Origin: Rhodococcoides kyotonense | Lineage (GTDB): Bacteria; Actinomycetota; Actinomycetes; Mycobacteriales; Mycobacteriaceae | NCBI RefSeq assembly: GCF_001645385.1 | Contig: NZ_LVHI01000005.1 | Span: forward strand, 1-50,708 | Length of the DNA: 50,708 nt | Reading direction: 5' to 3' | Part shown: in pieces, positions 8,393 to 16,006 of the stretch | Position numbering within the stretch: position 1 is the stretch's first letter | How the letters are laid out: every line of letters starts with the position of its first letter | Notes under the pieces: generated by a model | Told to the model about the DNA's origin: nothing | Database searches by the model: none | What the model saw: only the letters and a program-made list of their open reading frames with translations | Translations under genes and position numbers: made by a program

Positions 8393-8839
8393 TTGAGCGC
8401 CACTGCTCCAGAGCTGGACCCCACATTGGCCGGGCGGGACTTGCCCGGTGACACCACAACTATCACCGGTGTGGAAAGCGCTATCGCGGACCACGCTTTG
8501 CTGAACCCGACGGCGAGCAAAACCGCACATCCATTGTGGTTCCTGATTATTGCGCTGCGGGGTATGGGAATCTCGGTCGACGAGCTGTGCCGACTGGCGC
8601 ACCAGGGACCGAACGACACATTGCTGTTCGGCACATGCGAGATCGAGCAAAATGCGCCTCTCGCCGTGGGTTCCACCTACCGCAGTACTGCGCGGATCGT
8701 CGAGACAGACCGTCGCAACACCAGGGATGGATCGATTCTGGACAGCATCACCATCGAGGTACGACTCTTCGACGAGTCGGGGTCCGAAGCTGGTTCGGTG
8801 GTAAGCGTCTACCTGTTCAAGAGAGGAAATCAATCGTGA
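8393..8839 (+). CDS. MaoC-like hydratase subunit, hot-dog fold
   Basis: About 148 residues from a TTG start at 8393, behind GGAAAGAGAAG; upstream in-frame codons overlap the previous gene and lack similarity. The sequence reads as an N-terminal-type MaoC (FAS1-dehydratase-like) hot-dog domain: HPLWFLIIALRGMG, GTCEIEQNAPLAVGSTYRS and the final strand SGSEAGSVVSVYLFKR. It lacks the D-x-N-P-x-H catalytic motif, which its partner at 8836 has. Such pairs form heteromeric enoyl-CoA hydratases, as with ChsH1-ChsH2 and HadAB, where one subunit is catalytic and the other completes the pocket for bulky substrates. The stop codon overlaps the next start, so the subunits are made together. Confidence 0.75.
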   Translation: MSATAPELDPTLAGRDLPGDTTTITGVESAIADHALLNPTASKTAHPLWFLIIALRGMGISVDELCRLAHQGPNDTLLFGTCEIEQNAPLAVGSTYRSTARIVETDRRNTRDGSILDSITIEVRLFDESGSEAGSVVSVYLFKRGNQS

Positions 8840-9240
8840 CGGTCACCGACGTGACGGTGGGATCGGCGATCCCGGAATTCACAGTGGACGGCGTCAGTGG
8901 AGAACACATCCGCCAGATAGCGTTGATTCTGCAAGACCCCAACCCAATACATTTCGACCTCGATGCGGTTGCACGCGCAGGTATGGGGGACCGCGAAATC
9001 AACCAGGGCGGTACGACGATGGCCTACATCATCGACATGCTCGCCGCCTGGACCGGGTCGAGCGACAACGTCACGCAAATCAAGTGCCGTTTCCGCGGAA
9101 ACGTTCGCGCGGGAGACACCGTGATCGCCGGTGGCGAAATCACCACCATAGACGCCGGATTCGCGGAATGTTCGGTGTGGGCGGATCTGGCCGACGGCAC
9201 CCGCGTGATCGACGGTACCGCGACGGTCAACCTGAACTGA
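8836..9240 (+). CDS. MaoC-type enoyl-CoA hydratase, catalytic subunit
   Basis: 134 residues from a GTG whose last bases form the stop of the preceding gene (GTGA), with GAGAGGAAAT upstream. It has the hydratase-2 motif, LILQDPNPIHFDLDAVARAG, with the Asp and His that activate water, followed by QGGTTMAYIIDM and a long beta-strand CRFRGNVRAGDTVIAGGEI. It should add water to the 2-enoyl-CoA made by the upstream dehydrogenase. It probably acts with the 8393 product as a heteromer suited to a large or branched substrate. A strong hairpin terminator follows at 9269. Confidence 0.85.
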   Translation: MTVTDVTVGSAIPEFTVDGVSGEHIRQIALILQDPNPIHFDLDAVARAGMGDREINQGGTTMAYIIDMLAAWTGSSDNVTQIKCRFRGNVRAGDTVIAGGEITTIDAGFAECSVWADLADGTRVIDGTATVNLN

Positions 9241-9268
9241 CCGCGTCACTGATCCGACTTGCGAACGA

Positions 9269-9299
9269 TTTCGGCCCCCACCGCAGGTGGGGGCCGAAA
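9269..9299. terminator. Bidirectional hairpin between convergent genes
   Basis: Arms TTTCGGCCCCCACC and GGTGGGGGCCGAAA pair perfectly over 14 bases with a GCA loop. It lies between the stop codons of the MaoC gene (plus) and the SDR gene (minus), so it can end transcripts from both sides. Confidence 0.85.
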
Positions 9300-9314
9300 G
9301 TATTTCACACACGG

Positions 9315-10055
9315 TTACATCGACACCCCGCCGTCGACCGGCAATACGACGCCAGTGATGTACGCAGCCTCGTCCGACGCGAGGAACGCAACGGCGGCTG
9401 CCATTTCGGAAGGATCAGCGAAACGGCCCTGCGGCACCGTCGCTGTCATCTCTGCCAGCTTCTCGGGTGGCACCGCCGCCACCATCGCAGTTGCAGCGTT
9501 GGGAGAAATCGCATTCGCTGTAATCCCGAAGCGCGCCGTTTCTTTAGCGACAGACTTGGTGAAGCCGATGATTCCGCCTTTGGCGGCTGCGTAGTTGGAC
9601 TGGCCGATGTTTCCGTGCATTCCCGTGTAGGAGGTCACGTTTACGACGCGACCGAACTTGTTAGCGCGCATATGCGGTACCGCCGCGCGTGTCACGTTGA
9701 ATGTACCGGTGAGGTGTACGGCGAGGACGCTGTCCCACTGCTCGTCGGTCAACTTCCAGACGACGGAGTCACGGGCGATACCTGCATTGTTTACCACTAC
9801 GTCGATCGACCCCCATGTGTTCACGATGGTGTCCACCGCGGCATCGACCGAGCCACGGTCGGCCACGTCGACAGTAAGAGGCAGAACGTTCTCGCGGGCC
9901 GATCCCCATTCAGATTCCAGCAGAGCCGCGTCGCGATCGGCCACGGCGACCCGAGCCGAGGATGCCACGAAGAACTCAGCGAGAGCCTTGCCGATTCCTT
10001 GCGCTGCGCCGGTGATCAGAACGGTACGTCCGTCGAAGTTGTATGAGATTGTCAC
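9315..10055 (-). CDS. Short-chain dehydrogenase, 3-oxoacyl reductase type
   Basis: 246 residues, a typical FabG-like length. Cofactor motif TGAAQGIG starts near residue 16, followed by DVADRGSVD, NNAGIAR and the catalytic Tyr-x-x-x-Lys in SNYAAAKGG. The C-terminal VLPVDGGVSM is also standard. It likely oxidises or reduces a 3-hydroxyacyl/3-oxoacyl-CoA with NAD(P). It is the last gene of the minus-strand operon starting at 13191, 27 bases after the preceding SDR. The substrate cannot be assigned from sequence. Confidence 0.88.
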   Translation of the reverse strand: MTISYNFDGRTVLITGAAQGIGKALAEFFVASSARVAVADRDAALLESEWGSARENVLPLTVDVADRGSVDAAVDTIVNTWGSIDVVVNNAGIARDSVVWKLTDEQWDSVLAVHLTGTFNVTRAAVPHMRANKFGRVVNVTSYTGMHGNIGQSNYAAAKGGIIGFTKSVAKETARFGITANAISPNAATAMVAAVPPEKLAEMTATVPQGRFADPSEMAAAVAFLASDEAAYITGVVLPVDGGVSM

Positions 10056-10082
10056 GCTGCGCCTTTCGAGCGAACTTCGTTG

Positions 10083-10838
10083 TCAGAAGATGGTGTATCC
10101 GCCGTCTACGACGACTTCGTTACCTGTATGGAATGTCAGCGACGGGTCGCCCAAGAACGCTGCCACGGCATGGAACTCGTCGGGGGACGCCCATCTACGC
10201 ACCGGCGTGCGTCGGGTGGTGACGTCGACGAATCGTTCGTCCTCCCGAAGGTGGTCGTTCATCGGAGTTGCAACCCAACCCGGGATGAGGACATTGCACC
10301 GGATTCGATGCCTGGCGAACTCGACTGCCAACGTCCTGCCGAGTGACGCACAGCCGCTCTTGCTCGCCGCATACGCGGCTTGACCGGCCGCACCGTACTT
10401 CGACACCGTCGACGACAGAACGATCATGGCACCCCCTTCGCCGCGCTCGACCATGTGTCGGCCGACCTCACGCGTCGTAAGAAAGGTTCCGTCGAGGTTG
10501 GTGCGCAGCACCCGATGCCATTCCTCGAGACTGGTCTCGAGGTAGGAATCAGCCGCCGCGATGCCCGCGTTGGCAACCAACGTGTCGATTTTTCCGAACT
10601 GAGCTACGGTCGCGGCTGTCGCATCGACAACCGATGCCTCGTCTGAGACGTCACATGAGAACGCTCCTGCCCGCACGTCGTGAGACAGCAGCTCGTCGAC
10701 GGCCGCCTGGCTTTTCTCGGCATTTCGGGCCCAGATAGCCACATCGGCGCCGGCACGAGCCAATCCAACTGCCAGTCCGAGGCCGATACCACCGTTCCCT
10801 CCGGTGACGACCGCGGTCTTGCCTTTGAGATCTGTCAT
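10083..10838 (-). CDS. Short-chain dehydrogenase
   Basis: 251 residues. Cofactor site TGGNGGIG near residue 12, NAGIAAADS, catalytic Ser in VLSSTVSKYG and Tyr-Lys in AAYAASKSG are all present; the end reads NEVVVDGGYTIF. This is a classical NAD(P)-dependent SDR acting on hydroxy or keto groups. Its start overlaps the stop of the upstream acyl-CoA dehydrogenase (ATGA), so it is translationally coupled and belongs to the same degradation step series. Exact substrate unknown. Confidence 0.88.
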   Translation of the reverse strand: MTDLKGKTAVVTGGNGGIGLGLAVGLARAGADVAIWARNAEKSQAAVDELLSHDVRAGAFSCDVSDEASVVDATAATVAQFGKIDTLVANAGIAAADSYLETSLEEWHRVLRTNLDGTFLTTREVGRHMVERGEGGAMIVLSSTVSKYGAAGQAAYAASKSGCASLGRTLAVEFARHRIRCNVLIPGWVATPMNDHLREDERFVDVTTRRTPVRRWASPDEFHAVAAFLGDPSLTFHTGNEVVVDGGYTIF

Positions 10839-11968
10839 CGCTGCCCCGTCTCGATGGTGATATCCACCAGTTGCCCGGTACGCTCGCGGTGCTTGTCTAT
10901 CCCTCCGAACAACGCAGAAGAAGACTTAGCGCGCTTCAGAAGTAGATGGGCTGGGTGCTCCCAGGTGAACCCGATACCGCCGTGCAATTGAACGCATTCC
11001 TCGGCTGCCTTCACCGCAACTCTGGAACAGACGGAATGCGCCAGGGACGATGCGACCGGCAGGTCGTCCGAGCCTTCCGCTGCGCAGGCTGCGGCGTACC
11101 GTGCGACGGCACGCGCGTTGGTTATCTCGACCCACAGATCAGCCAGGCGATGCTTGATCGCCTGATAACTGCCCAGAACTCGGCCGAACTGCCGGCGTTC
11201 CTTCAGATAGTCGACCGTCAGCCGCAACGCTTCCTCGGCAAGGCCGAGTTGCTCCGACGCCAGCAGCGCCGCCGAGACGACCAACGCGTGCTCAAGCGCC
11301 GCGGACGCACCGGAAGCGAGCAGCGTGGCAGGGGCCGAGTCGAACTCGATGTCCGCCAACTGGCGCGTCATGTCCAAGGACACGACGGGCGTCACCGCGG
11401 CGTCCGATGCCTGCACCGCGTGGAGGTCATTGCCGACCAGGACGAGCAGAACATCGGCAGACACCGCATCCGATACCGACCTCACAGACCCGGAAAGACG
11501 ACCGTCGACAACAGTGATACCGGTCGTCGGCAACTGCCAGGGCACGGTCGTTGCCGGTAGCGCAACGGCGAAGACGACGTCTCCAGTGGCGGCCAGTTCG
11601 AGCGACTCGCTCGCCCCGGCTGCGGTCAACAACGCAGTCGACGTGACGACATGGCCGACGAACGGCACTGCCGCGCTGTGACGGCCGAGTTCCTCCAATA
11701 CCACTGCGACCTCGCGCCAGGACGCGCCTGCGCCACCCGCATCCTCAGCGATCGCAAGACCTGCCAACCCGACATCGCGCGCCAGCGAAATCCACAGTTC
11801 GCTGTCGACGGTTGCGTCGGACTCGATACGCTCGAGCGTCGCCGGCCACGAGCTCCTCTTGTCCAACACGTTTCTGACTCCGTCGCGAACCTCGTTCTCG
11901 ATTTCGGAGTAGAGCAGGTCGGGTACGGCGGACTGAGTCGGTGTTTCCTGTTTGGTCGGGACGCTCAT
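10835..11968 (-). CDS. Acyl-CoA dehydrogenase, probable non-catalytic partner
   Basis: About 377 residues from the ATG at 11968, which overlaps the stop of the upstream dehydrogenase gene; a far upstream start would read through that gene. It has the dehydrogenase layout (GLAGLAIAEDAGGAG, ERRQFGRVLGSYQAIKHRLADLW, LHGGIGFTWEHP). The central domain is poorly conserved and neither usual catalytic Glu is seen: helix G has VSAALLASEQL and the C-terminus SSSALFGG. In actinobacterial side-chain degradation such divergent FadE proteins pair with a catalytic FadE as alpha2beta2 heterotetramers, as in FadE26-FadE27 and FadE28-FadE29. The coupled gene at 11965 is the obvious partner. Confidence 0.85.
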   Translation of the reverse strand: MSVPTKQETPTQSAVPDLLYSEIENEVRDGVRNVLDKRSSWPATLERIESDATVDSELWISLARDVGLAGLAIAEDAGGAGASWREVAVVLEELGRHSAAVPFVGHVVTSTALLTAAGASESLELAATGDVVFAVALPATTVPWQLPTTGITVVDGRLSGSVRSVSDAVSADVLLVLVGNDLHAVQASDAAVTPVVSLDMTRQLADIEFDSAPATLLASGASAALEHALVVSAALLASEQLGLAEEALRLTVDYLKERRQFGRVLGSYQAIKHRLADLWVEITNARAVARYAAACAAEGSDDLPVASSLAHSVCSRVAVKAAEECVQLHGGIGFTWEHPAHLLLKRAKSSSALFGGIDKHRERTGQLVDITIETGQR

Positions 11969-13191
11969 CGTGCCAATTCCTTCCAAGGGACGTCGACGTC
12001 CACTCTCGGTTCCGCCGGCAGCCCGAGAACGCGCTCGGCGATGATGTTGCGCATGATTTCCGAAGTGCCACCCTCGATCGAGTTGCCCTTCGTTCTCAGG
12101 AACCGATAGGTACCCGGGCGTGAGGATTCTTCGTCGAGATCCGGGCGACGGAACGTGTAGTCGTCGAACCGAAGGCCGTCGTCGCCGAGCAAATCCACCT
12201 CGACGCTCGATATCTCCTGAGCCAAAAGCGCATAGGTCAACTTCGCCCCTGATCCTTCGGGCCCGGGCAGTCCGGCCGCCATCTGCTGGCGCAGCCGCGC
12301 GGTGGTCAGGCGGGCAGCTTCCGCACGCTCCCACAATTGCAGGACGCGGTCGTACGTGCCTGCCGTTGCACCCTCGTTAGCGCCCGAACGCCATGTCTTG
12401 CAAAGAAATCCAATAGGACCACCCTCCCGTGGCGCCAGGCCCGCCCCGATGGCGACCCGCTCGTTCATGAGGGTCGTCTGGGTCACCTTCCAGCCCTCCC
12501 CGAGGTCTCCGAGGCGGTTCGCGTCCGGGACACGAACGTCGCTGAGGAACACCTCGTTGAACTCTGCCTCTCCGGTGAGCTGACGCAAGGCACGCACTTC
12601 CACACCCGGCGACGACATGTCACAGACGAAATACGACAAACCACGATGCTTGGGTACGTCCGGATCGGTTCGTGCGATCAGCAGAGCCCAGGACGCTTCA
12701 TGCGCCAGAGAGGTCCATACCTTCTGGCCGTTGACGATCCAGTCGTCACCGTCACGCACGGCTTTCGTTCCCGCAGTAGCAAGATCCGATCCGGCTCCGG
12801 GCTCGCTGAACAGCTGGCACCAGATCTCTTCGCCCGTCCACAGGGGGCGTAGGTAGCGCTTCTGGTCCGCCTCGCTCGCGTACTTCAACAATGTCGGTGC
12901 CGCCATACCGAGTCCGATCACGTTCCGGTGCGGTGCATTGTCCGGCGCACCTGCCTCCAGAAACGCGGCGTCGACGACCGCCTGGAGACTTCGGTCCAGA
13001 CCGCGGCCCCCGAGGCCGAGCGGATAGTCGACCCACGCCAATCCGGCGTCGAACCGAGCACGCAGGAAGTCGATGCGTTCGGTCGTGCGGGGGTCGTGAT
13101 CGTGCAAGAACCGCTCGACTTCGCCGCGCAGGTCCGCCGCCGCTTTCTCCTCCGTCATCGCCAAGATCAGCCCTTCCAAGAGATCGGTCAT
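11965..13191 (-). CDS. Acyl-CoA dehydrogenase, probable catalytic partner
   Basis: 408 residues from the ATG at 13191; a second ATG 11 codons in is possible. Features include YPLGLGGRGLD, LFSEPGAGSDLA near 128, VNGQKVWTSLAHEA, and a C-terminal IEGGTSEIMRNIIAERVLGLP typical of FadE proteins. Glu244 in LMNERV is at the helix-G base position. It leads the four-gene minus-strand operon dehydrogenase-dehydrogenase-SDR-SDR, with ATGA overlaps between the first three. The two dehydrogenases likely form a heteromer, a form associated with bulky cyclic or branched CoA esters. A copy of the shared operator lies 66 bases upstream. Confidence 0.9.
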   Translation of the reverse strand: MTDLLEGLILAMTEEKAAADLRGEVERFLHDHDPRTTERIDFLRARFDAGLAWVDYPLGLGGRGLDRSLQAVVDAAFLEAGAPDNAPHRNVIGLGMAAPTLLKYASEADQKRYLRPLWTGEEIWCQLFSEPGAGSDLATAGTKAVRDGDDWIVNGQKVWTSLAHEASWALLIARTDPDVPKHRGLSYFVCDMSSPGVEVRALRQLTGEAEFNEVFLSDVRVPDANRLGDLGEGWKVTQTTLMNERVAIGAGLAPREGGPIGFLCKTWRSGANEGATAGTYDRVLQLWERAEAARLTTARLRQQMAAGLPGPEGSGAKLTYALLAQEISSVEVDLLGDDGLRFDDYTFRRPDLDEESSRPGTYRFLRTKGNSIEGGTSEIMRNIIAERVLGLPAEPRVDVDVPWKELAR

Positions 13192-13256
13192 GAACGACGC
13201 AACCGACGAGGTCGACTACGACCAGTCGACACTCGCATCCCGGAGCAGTTGCGAGT

Positions 13257-13273
13257 TGTCTCAGTCTGGGTCA
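13257..13273 (+). promoter_or_regulatory. Shared 17-bp operator, divergent FadE/MaoC promoters
   Basis: TGTCTCAGTCTGGGTCA matches the two half-sites TGTCYCA and TGGGACA with one mismatch. It sits between the divergent starts at 13191 (minus) and 13364 (plus), placed to act on both. Confidence 0.55.
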
Positions 13274-13363
13274 CCTCGCCGTGGGGTGTCGCGGTAAGCG
13301 ACATCGGCACGGCAGCCGATCGCTCTAATGTGGCGGCACCGCCAACGAACGGAAGACTGAATC

Positions 13364-13828
13364 ATGCCTGACGCGTTTGTCACCCGCCGGTCCACCGCCG
13401 ATCTTCACGACCTCGTCGACGTCGCCCTGCCGACGACGGAATGGGTCTCGATCGACCAACACCGTATCGATCTATTCGCGGACGCCACCGACGACCATCA
13501 ATGGATTCACGTCGACCCCGAACGCGCTGCGGCCGGACCGTACGGCAAGCCCATCGCGCACGGCTACCTCTCACTGTCGCTCATCGGGCCGCTGTTCGCA
13601 CGTGTACTACGTGTCGAAGACGCGTCGATGGTCGTCAACTACGGCCTGGACAAGGTCCGATTTCCCGCGCCACTTCCGGAGGGGTCACGGGTGAGATTGT
13701 CCTCGACCTTGGTATCGGCTGCAGCCGTCGACGGCGGGGTCCAGATCGTCGTACGTGCCACCCTCGAAGTAGAGGGTGGCACCAAACCGGTGTGCGTCGC
13801 GGACGCGGTGTACCGGTACTTCGACTGA
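13364..13828 (+). CDS. MaoC-family (R)-specific enoyl-CoA hydratase
   Basis: 154 residues with a GGAAG site before the ATG. Single hot-dog domain with the catalytic layout FADATDDHQWIHVD (Asp and His) followed by GPYGKPIAHGYLSLSL; the spacing matches the NodN/MaoC-like hydratases of actinobacteria. It should hydrate 2-enoyl-CoA independently of the 8393/8836 pair. It is transcribed alone, divergent from the FadE operon and convergent with the next dehydrogenase. A second hydratase with different specificity is expected when a pathway needs more than one cycle of beta-oxidation. Confidence 0.88.
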   Translation: MPDAFVTRRSTADLHDLVDVALPTTEWVSIDQHRIDLFADATDDHQWIHVDPERAAAGPYGKPIAHGYLSLSLIGPLFARVLRVEDASMVVNYGLDKVRFPAPLPEGSRVRLSSTLVSAAAVDGGVQIVVRATLEVEGGTKPVCVADAVYRYFD

Positions 13829-13843
13829 CAACGGTTTCGAGTC

Positions 13844-15001
13844 TCAATGACTACGCGGTAGCGCAAGCATGTGCTCCGCGATGTAGTTGAGAATCATTTC
13901 GTTGTTCAGAGGCGCAACCCTGAGCAGACGGATCATCGGATACAGGGTGATGACATCCGATTCGGCGTCGAATCCAGAACCGCCGTGCGTCTGGATTGCG
14001 GCATCCACCGCTGCGTACGACGCCTCGGACGCCAGCAGTTTGGCGATGTTCGCATCGTCGCCTGCGTGATTACCTGCGTCGAACTTCTCGGCTGCGCGAT
14101 AGGTCATGACGCCCGCGGCCTCCAGCTGTGCTTTCGCTCGCGCAAGCGGATGAGACACCGCCTGATACGAGCCGATGGGAACGCCGAACGGGGCTCGGCC
14201 GCGGGCATGTTCGACTGCTTTTGCCAGCGCCCGCCGGCCTAGCCCCAGCGTCCACGCCGCGATGACCACTCGCTCGGCGTTCAGGGCGTCGAACATGCCC
14301 GAGAGACCCTTCCCCGGTTCGCCGATCACGGCATCGGGGGGTATGACCACGTTGTCGAACCACACCGTGAACTGCTTCTCGGGAGCCTGCCATTCGATGT
14401 TCATGGCTGACATGGTCACGCCCGGAGTGTTTTTCGGAAGAACGAAGATGGAGATGCCGTCACTCCGCCGTACTACCTTCGAGGCCGGGGTGGTCCGAGC
14501 TATCACCATCATGTGCGTTGCATCGTCAGCCCCCGAGATGAACACCTTCTGACCGTTGAGCACGTAGTGGCCGTCGTCTCGGCGAACTGCTGCGGTGCGC
14601 ATGGCGAAACTGTTCGTTCCTGCGTCGGGCTCGGTGATCGCGAAACAGAAGGTGCGCTCCGCCGTCAGGGTGGGTACGACGTGCTCGTCGATCTGAGCCT
14701 GCGTCCCGTGCTTGATGATCGCCTGACGCGCGAACGAAGTCAGCGAGAACAGCATCGGTGGAGTGCCCGCGATGCTCATCTCTTCCATCACCGCAGCGGT
14801 CGCGGTCAGGCCGCCGCCTGCACCGCCGTGACGTTCTTCGACTCCGAGGGCGAACAGACCCTGTTCGACCATTGCTGCGTACATTTCAGTCGGTGACCGT
14901 CCTTCGCGCGTGCACTGCATGTAGTAGCCCCGGTCCCACCGTTCGGTGACCCCGTGCACCGCTTCACGAACCGCTGCGACCAGCTCGGTGCTTTCGCTCA
15001 T
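13844..15001 (-). CDS. Acyl-CoA dehydrogenase
   Basis: 385 residues. FAITEPDAGTNSFAM (about 120-134) and NGQKVFISGADD mark the flavin and substrate regions; HGGSGFDAESDV lies in the C-terminal domain. As in the 7164 enzyme, the C-terminal Glu motif is replaced (VAPLNNEMILN) and Glu243 sits in LNAERV, the isovaleryl-CoA dehydrogenase position. The two proteins are paralogs and may take related branched substrates at different steps. Its start overlaps the stop of the enoyl-CoA hydratase gene (ATGA), so both are made from one message. Confidence 0.9.
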   Translation of the reverse strand: MSESTELVAAVREAVHGVTERWDRGYYMQCTREGRSPTEMYAAMVEQGLFALGVEERHGGAGGGLTATAAVMEEMSIAGTPPMLFSLTSFARQAIIKHGTQAQIDEHVVPTLTAERTFCFAITEPDAGTNSFAMRTAAVRRDDGHYVLNGQKVFISGADDATHMMVIARTTPASKVVRRSDGISIFVLPKNTPGVTMSAMNIEWQAPEKQFTVWFDNVVIPPDAVIGEPGKGLSGMFDALNAERVVIAAWTLGLGRRALAKAVEHARGRAPFGVPIGSYQAVSHPLARAKAQLEAAGVMTYRAAEKFDAGNHAGDDANIAKLLASEASYAAVDAAIQTHGGSGFDAESDVITLYPMIRLLRVAPLNNEMILNYIAEHMLALPRSH

Positions 15002-15816
15002 CGGCCGACGAACGTCGTGTCGCGCTTCTGCTGAAACGCTGCGACGCCTTCCCGCGCATCGTTGGATCCGAGTACCCGGCTATTGAGAGCATGCTCGAGA
15101 GCGAAGGCGCCGTGATGATCGAGTGCGCGCACCGCGATCTCTTTTGCCGTCCTGACTGCCAGTGGGCCGTTCTTGGCAACAACCCCCGCAATCTCGAGAG
15201 CCCGATCAAGGACGCGATCGCTTGCGACTGTTTCGTTGACCAGACCGATTGTCAGCGCGGTCTGCGCGTCGATCGATTCGCCTGTCAGCAAGAGCTTCAT
15301 CGCAACCGGCCATGACACTTGCTGGGGTAGACGCACATGAGTGCCTGATCCGGGTACGAGACCCCACTTCACCTCGGGTAGACCGAACGCCGCGTCCGTG
15401 GAGGCCACCCGAATGTCGGTCCCGAGCAGGATTTCGAATCCCGCACCGATGCACAGTCCGCGAACCGCAGCGATCACCGGCGTGAACACCGAGCTGAGGA
15501 ATCGGTCGGTGGTGACGGGATTGAGTAGATCGTCGGCCGCATCCATAGCGGGCGGCAGCAGTGTGTTGAGATCGCCGCCAGCAGAGAAGGATCGCTCACC
15601 TGCGCCGGTGATGACAATCGCGCGCACGGAAGGGTCGGCATCGAGCTCTGACGTCGCTGTACGGAAATCGTCGATCATCGATCGCGTCATGGCGTTGAGT
15701 TTCCGGGGCCGGTCGATGGTCACAATCGCAATCGGTCCATCGACGGTCACACCTATCGAACCGCTGCTGCCTGCGTCGTTCGCATTCTGTGCGGACTCGG
15801 TGTTCACCTGCGTCAT
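14998..15816 (-). CDS. Enoyl-CoA hydratase/isomerase (crotonase family)
   Basis: About 272 residues from the ATG at 15816; the upstream extension is not conserved-looking. Crotonase features are clear: IVTIDRPRKLNAM, the oxyanion-hole loop GERSFSAGGDLNTL, the second GAGFEILLGTDIRVAS and EVKWGLVPGSG. The Glu in LPEVKWGLVPGSG is at one of the two catalytic positions; at the other position the sequence is GLCIGAGFEI, so chemistry may be hydration, isomerisation or C-C cleavage. First gene of a two-gene operon with the 13844 dehydrogenase, facing the ligase operon across a region that holds a shared operator. Confidence 0.88.
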   Translation of the reverse strand: MTQVNTESAQNANDAGSSGSIGVTVDGPIAIVTIDRPRKLNAMTRSMIDDFRTATSELDADPSVRAIVITGAGERSFSAGGDLNTLLPPAMDAADDLLNPVTTDRFLSSVFTPVIAAVRGLCIGAGFEILLGTDIRVASTDAAFGLPEVKWGLVPGSGTHVRLPQQVSWPVAMKLLLTGESIDAQTALTIGLVNETVASDRVLDRALEIAGVVAKNGPLAVRTAKEIAVRALDHHGAFALEHALNSRVLGSNDAREGVAAFQQKRDTTFVGR

Positions 15817-15892
15817 AGTTCTCCAGTCTCGAAAGTCAGGCCGGACGCCTGCCGCTTCATGGTGACCCCGCAAAGCCGCCCTGCGGCCGATC

Positions 15893-15909
15893 TGTCCCCA
15901 ATTGCGACA
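15893..15909 (+). promoter_or_regulatory. Shared 17-bp operator, hydratase/ligase promoters
   Basis: TGTCCCCAATTGCGACA has both half-sites with one mismatch each to TGTCYCA-N3-TGGGACA. It lies in the 190-base gap between divergent operons starting at 15816 and 16007. Confidence 0.55.
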
Positions 15910-16006
15910 CTGCTGCCCCGCCCGTTCGTCCTATCGTTCGTCGGACGAGATGTGATCGACTTGCTGGTCGCACTCGGATCGGAGACTTTCGAGTGAGGGA
16001 CACTTC

